From assembly GCA_003446545.1 (NCBI GenBank), contig DMAO01000248.1, forward strand, positions 1 to 6,913: a stretch of DNA of 6,913 bases. The letters are read 5' to 3'. Positions 5,333 to 6,913 of this stretch are shown in pieces. Origin of the DNA: Sphaerochaeta sp. (GTDB lineage Bacteria > Spirochaetota > Spirochaetia > Sphaerochaetales > Sphaerochaetaceae). A model generated the notes under the pieces. It did not search any database, was not told the DNA's origin, and saw only the letters and a list, made by a program, of their open reading frames with translations. Positions within the stretch are counted from its first letter, which is position 1; each line of letters opens with the position of its first letter. The position numbers and the translations under genes are program-made.

Positions 5333-6442
5333 TCAAGACTCGAAGTTCAATCCTCTTAGCTCGGGGTGGACGAATATCCCGTCTTTCCTGACCAGTACCC
5401 CATCAAAGTAGATCTCACCCCCACCATATTCGGGGCGCTGTATCTGCACCAGGTCCCAGTGTACCGAAGAGCGGTTACCATTGTCGCAATCCTCATAGGC
5501 ATTGCCTGGGGTAACGTGGATGGAACCTGCAATCTTCTCATCAAAGAGGGTATTGTCCATAGGATGGAGCACACCAGGGTTGCATCCAAGGGCAAATTCC
5601 CCTAGGTAACGCGCACCATCATCCACATCAAGAATCTCCTTGATCAAGGCGTTGTCATCACTGTATGCCTCGACTATCTTACCATTCTTGAAAACAAAGC
5701 GGATATCCTTAAACTGATGACCGTGGAAGGTACTGTCACAGTTGTATGTTATTGTCCCGTTGACCGAGTCCCTGACGGGACAGGAGTACATCTCCCCGTC
5801 TGGAATGTTCATCTTCCCTGCACAGGGGATAAAAGCCATCCCTTTGATGGAGAAGCGCAGGTCCGTTCCAGGGGCCTTGATATGGACACTGTCCACGGTA
5901 TCGAGGTACTTCTTGGCCACATCCATGGCATCAGCCATCTTCTGGTAGTCGACCTCCGTACAGACTTTGTAGAAGAAATCCTCAAACTCGAGGGTTCCCT
6001 TATCAGCCTGCATTGCCATGACCTCGGTAGGATAGCGGAGGACCACCCACCTCGTATGGGGAAGACGGGTTTCCATATGCACAGGAGTGTTGTACAGCTT
6101 CCCATAGAGGTTGGATTTTTCTGGTATGGAAGAGAGCTCCCTGACGTTCGCTATACCGCGTATGCCTATGAAAGCGTCCACCTGCTTCATGCGGTAGGTA
6201 TCGACATCTGCCCACTTCTCCAAGGAAGCTTCGCTGGCACTCTGCACCATAGCCCGTTCCAACCTCTGGTTCCAAACATTCACCAGAGGAAAGGCCCCTG
6301 CTTCATATACGGCTGCAATGAGCGCTTCTGTCATGGAAATGGGAATATCCACTGCATTGATCAAGCAGGACTCCCCCTTCTGTAGTGCAACCGAATACTC
6401 AACCAGAAGCTTGGCCAGCTTCTGTTCTCTCTGATCTGCCAT
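5333..6442 (-). CDS. M29-family aminopeptidase
   Basis: This 369-residue cytoplasmic metallo-aminopeptidase belongs to family M29 (the AmpS/AmpT/PepS group). These enzymes remove N-terminal residues from peptides using two metal ions and work as dimers. The candidate metal ligands are in place: E217 in NIPDGEMY, E282 in YLGEFALGCNPG, H309 in GSIHVTPGNAY, and H328 and D330 in SSVHWDLVQ. The C-terminal half carries these motifs (about 195-335). The N-terminal half (about 5-180) is the less conserved domain that shapes the dimer. Length is slightly short of the usual 400-415 residues, with no missing motif. AAGGAG at 6452-6457, nine bases upstream, supports the ATG. It lies 18 bases after the pseudouridine synthase remnant, so it may be read from the liv side or from a promoter I cannot identify. 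Substrate preference cannot be predicted. Confidence 0.93.
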   Translation of the reverse strand: MADQREQKLAKLLVEYSVALQKGESCLINAVDIPISMTEALIAAVYEAGAFPLVNVWNQRLERAMVQSASEASLEKWADVDTYRMKQVDAFIGIRGIANVRELSSIPEKSNLYGKLYNTPVHMETRLPHTRWVVLRYPTEVMAMQADKGTLEFEDFFYKVCTEVDYQKMADAMDVAKKYLDTVDSVHIKAPGTDLRFSIKGMAFIPCAGKMNIPDGEMYSCPVRDSVNGTITYNCDSTFHGHQFKDIRFVFKNGKIVEAYSDDNALIKEILDVDDGARYLGEFALGCNPGVLHPMDNTLFDEKIAGSIHVTPGNAYEDCDNGNRSSVHWDLVQIQRPEYGGGEIYFDGVLVRKDGIFVHPELRGLNFES

Positions 6443-6460
6443 AGTATATGACTCCTTATC

Positions 6461-6805
6461 TTATTGATCGACCCTTATCTCCAGTTGCTCTTGAGTAACC
6501 GGGTGCAGAAGCTGCACTGCTACGCAACGCAGACCAAGGGTAGGATTTTCCTTTCCATGATAGAACGGATCCCCATCTAGTGGCCACCCACTCCAAGCCA
6601 AGTGGGCCCTCACCTGGTGATGGAAGCCCGAGGAGAGCCTGCAGGTAAATTGTTTGGAACCATTGCTCAGATTCCCACTATAGCAGACTCTGGTCAGGTG
6701 CCAGATTCCAGTAGTCTTGTCCAAAAGATGCTTGGGACTCGTAGCCAGGACCGGACGGACCTCCCTATGATGCTCCCCATACCTGCGAAATAGGCTGTGC
6801 GGTTC
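6461..6805 (-). pseudogene. RluA-family pseudouridine synthase, 5'-truncated
   Basis: An open frame of 114 codons matches the C-terminal part of RluA-type rRNA/tRNA pseudouridine synthases. Hallmarks are SGFHHQVRAHLAWSGWPLDG (a variant of the family TGRTHQIRVHL..G.PL.GD motif), DPFYHG, and QLLHPVTQEQLEI near the end. The similarity continues upstream through LFRRYGEHHREVRPV to within a few codons of the livH stop. The catalytic N-terminal half, with the HRLD aspartate, is absent, and the space where it should lie is occupied by livH. No ATG or GTG exists in the frame. The first possible start is a TTG at 6724 without a ribosome binding site. I infer a dead gene fragment left by a deletion or rearrangement. 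The frame has no internal stop, so the event may be recent, or the junction could be an assembly error. Confidence 0.75.
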
Positions 6806-6806
6806 A

Positions 6807-6913
6807 TCAGACCTTGTCCTCCGTCTTGACGCCCATGATACCGGTCGGTTTGACCAGCAGGATGCCGATCAACAGGATGAAAGCGAATGCATCGCGGTAT
6901 CCTGCCAGATCCG
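6807..6913 (-). CDS. livH: LivH-type branched-chain amino acid permease, C-terminal end only
   Basis: These are the last 34 codons of a gene entering from the right edge. The final hydrophobic helix AFAFILLIGILLVKPTGIMG followed by a short charged tail ending EDKV is typical of the C-terminus of LivH-type permeases, which form the membrane channel of ABC importers for branched-chain amino acids or related compounds. The stop is doubled (TGATGA). In many genomes livM, livG and livF follow livH. Here a truncated pseudouridine synthase follows instead, so either livH is last in its operon or the rest was lost. The assignment rests on a short C-terminus, and a LivM-like or urea permease paralogue cannot be fully excluded. 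Confidence 0.72.
   Translation of the reverse strand, partial: DLAGYRDAFAFILLIGILLVKPTGIMGVKTEDKV

Noticed and set aside
5717..6385. 222-codon open frame on the + strand opposite the aminopeptidase
   Set aside because: It lies wholly antisense to a gene with clear M29 motifs, shows no recognisable domain, and is explained by the codon pattern of the opposite strand.
6602..6793. 63-codon + strand frame opposite the pseudouridine synthase remnant
   Set aside because: It is antisense to the recognisable RluA-type sequence and has no ribosome binding site or domain.

Overview
The window looks like chromosomal DNA from an anaerobic bacterium of roughly even base composition. A clostridial-type ferredoxin, an ATP-independent folate deformylase and an M29 aminopeptidase all fit an anaerobe. 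Protein style and gene content remind me of spirochaetes such as Sphaerochaeta or Treponema. That is an impression from memory, and no taxonomic marker is present.

The left half (36-3226) is read on the + strand. A 55-residue 2[4Fe-4S] ferredoxin is closed by a clear intrinsic terminator. A tightly packed set follows: an unrecognised multi-spanning membrane protein whose end overlaps the start of xseA, then xseA and xseB (the two subunits of exonuclease VII) and purU (formyltetrahydrofolate deformylase). Gaps are -11, 3 and 13 bases, so these four are probably one transcript.

The right half (3416-6913) is read on the - strand and converges on the left half. From its upstream end it holds the last 34 codons of a LivH-type branched-chain amino acid permease, a 5'-truncated RluA-family pseudouridine synthase remnant that begins almost at the livH stop, a complete M29 aminopeptidase, and an ammonium transporter with a PII signal protein fused to its C-terminus. 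The amt gene has its own consensus-like promoter and a leader of about 135 bases with three hairpins. A 17-bp hairpin between the converging genes ends the amt transcript and could also end the purU transcript.

The most interesting item is the Amt-PII fusion. Its PII domain keeps the arginine that plugs the Amt pore in the GlnK-AmtB complex but has lost the uridylylated T-loop tyrosine. Other points are the near-identical hairpins on both sides of amt-PII, the possible internal start that would release free PII, and the livH/rluA truncation junction. I see no mobile element, CRISPR array, tRNA or rRNA.
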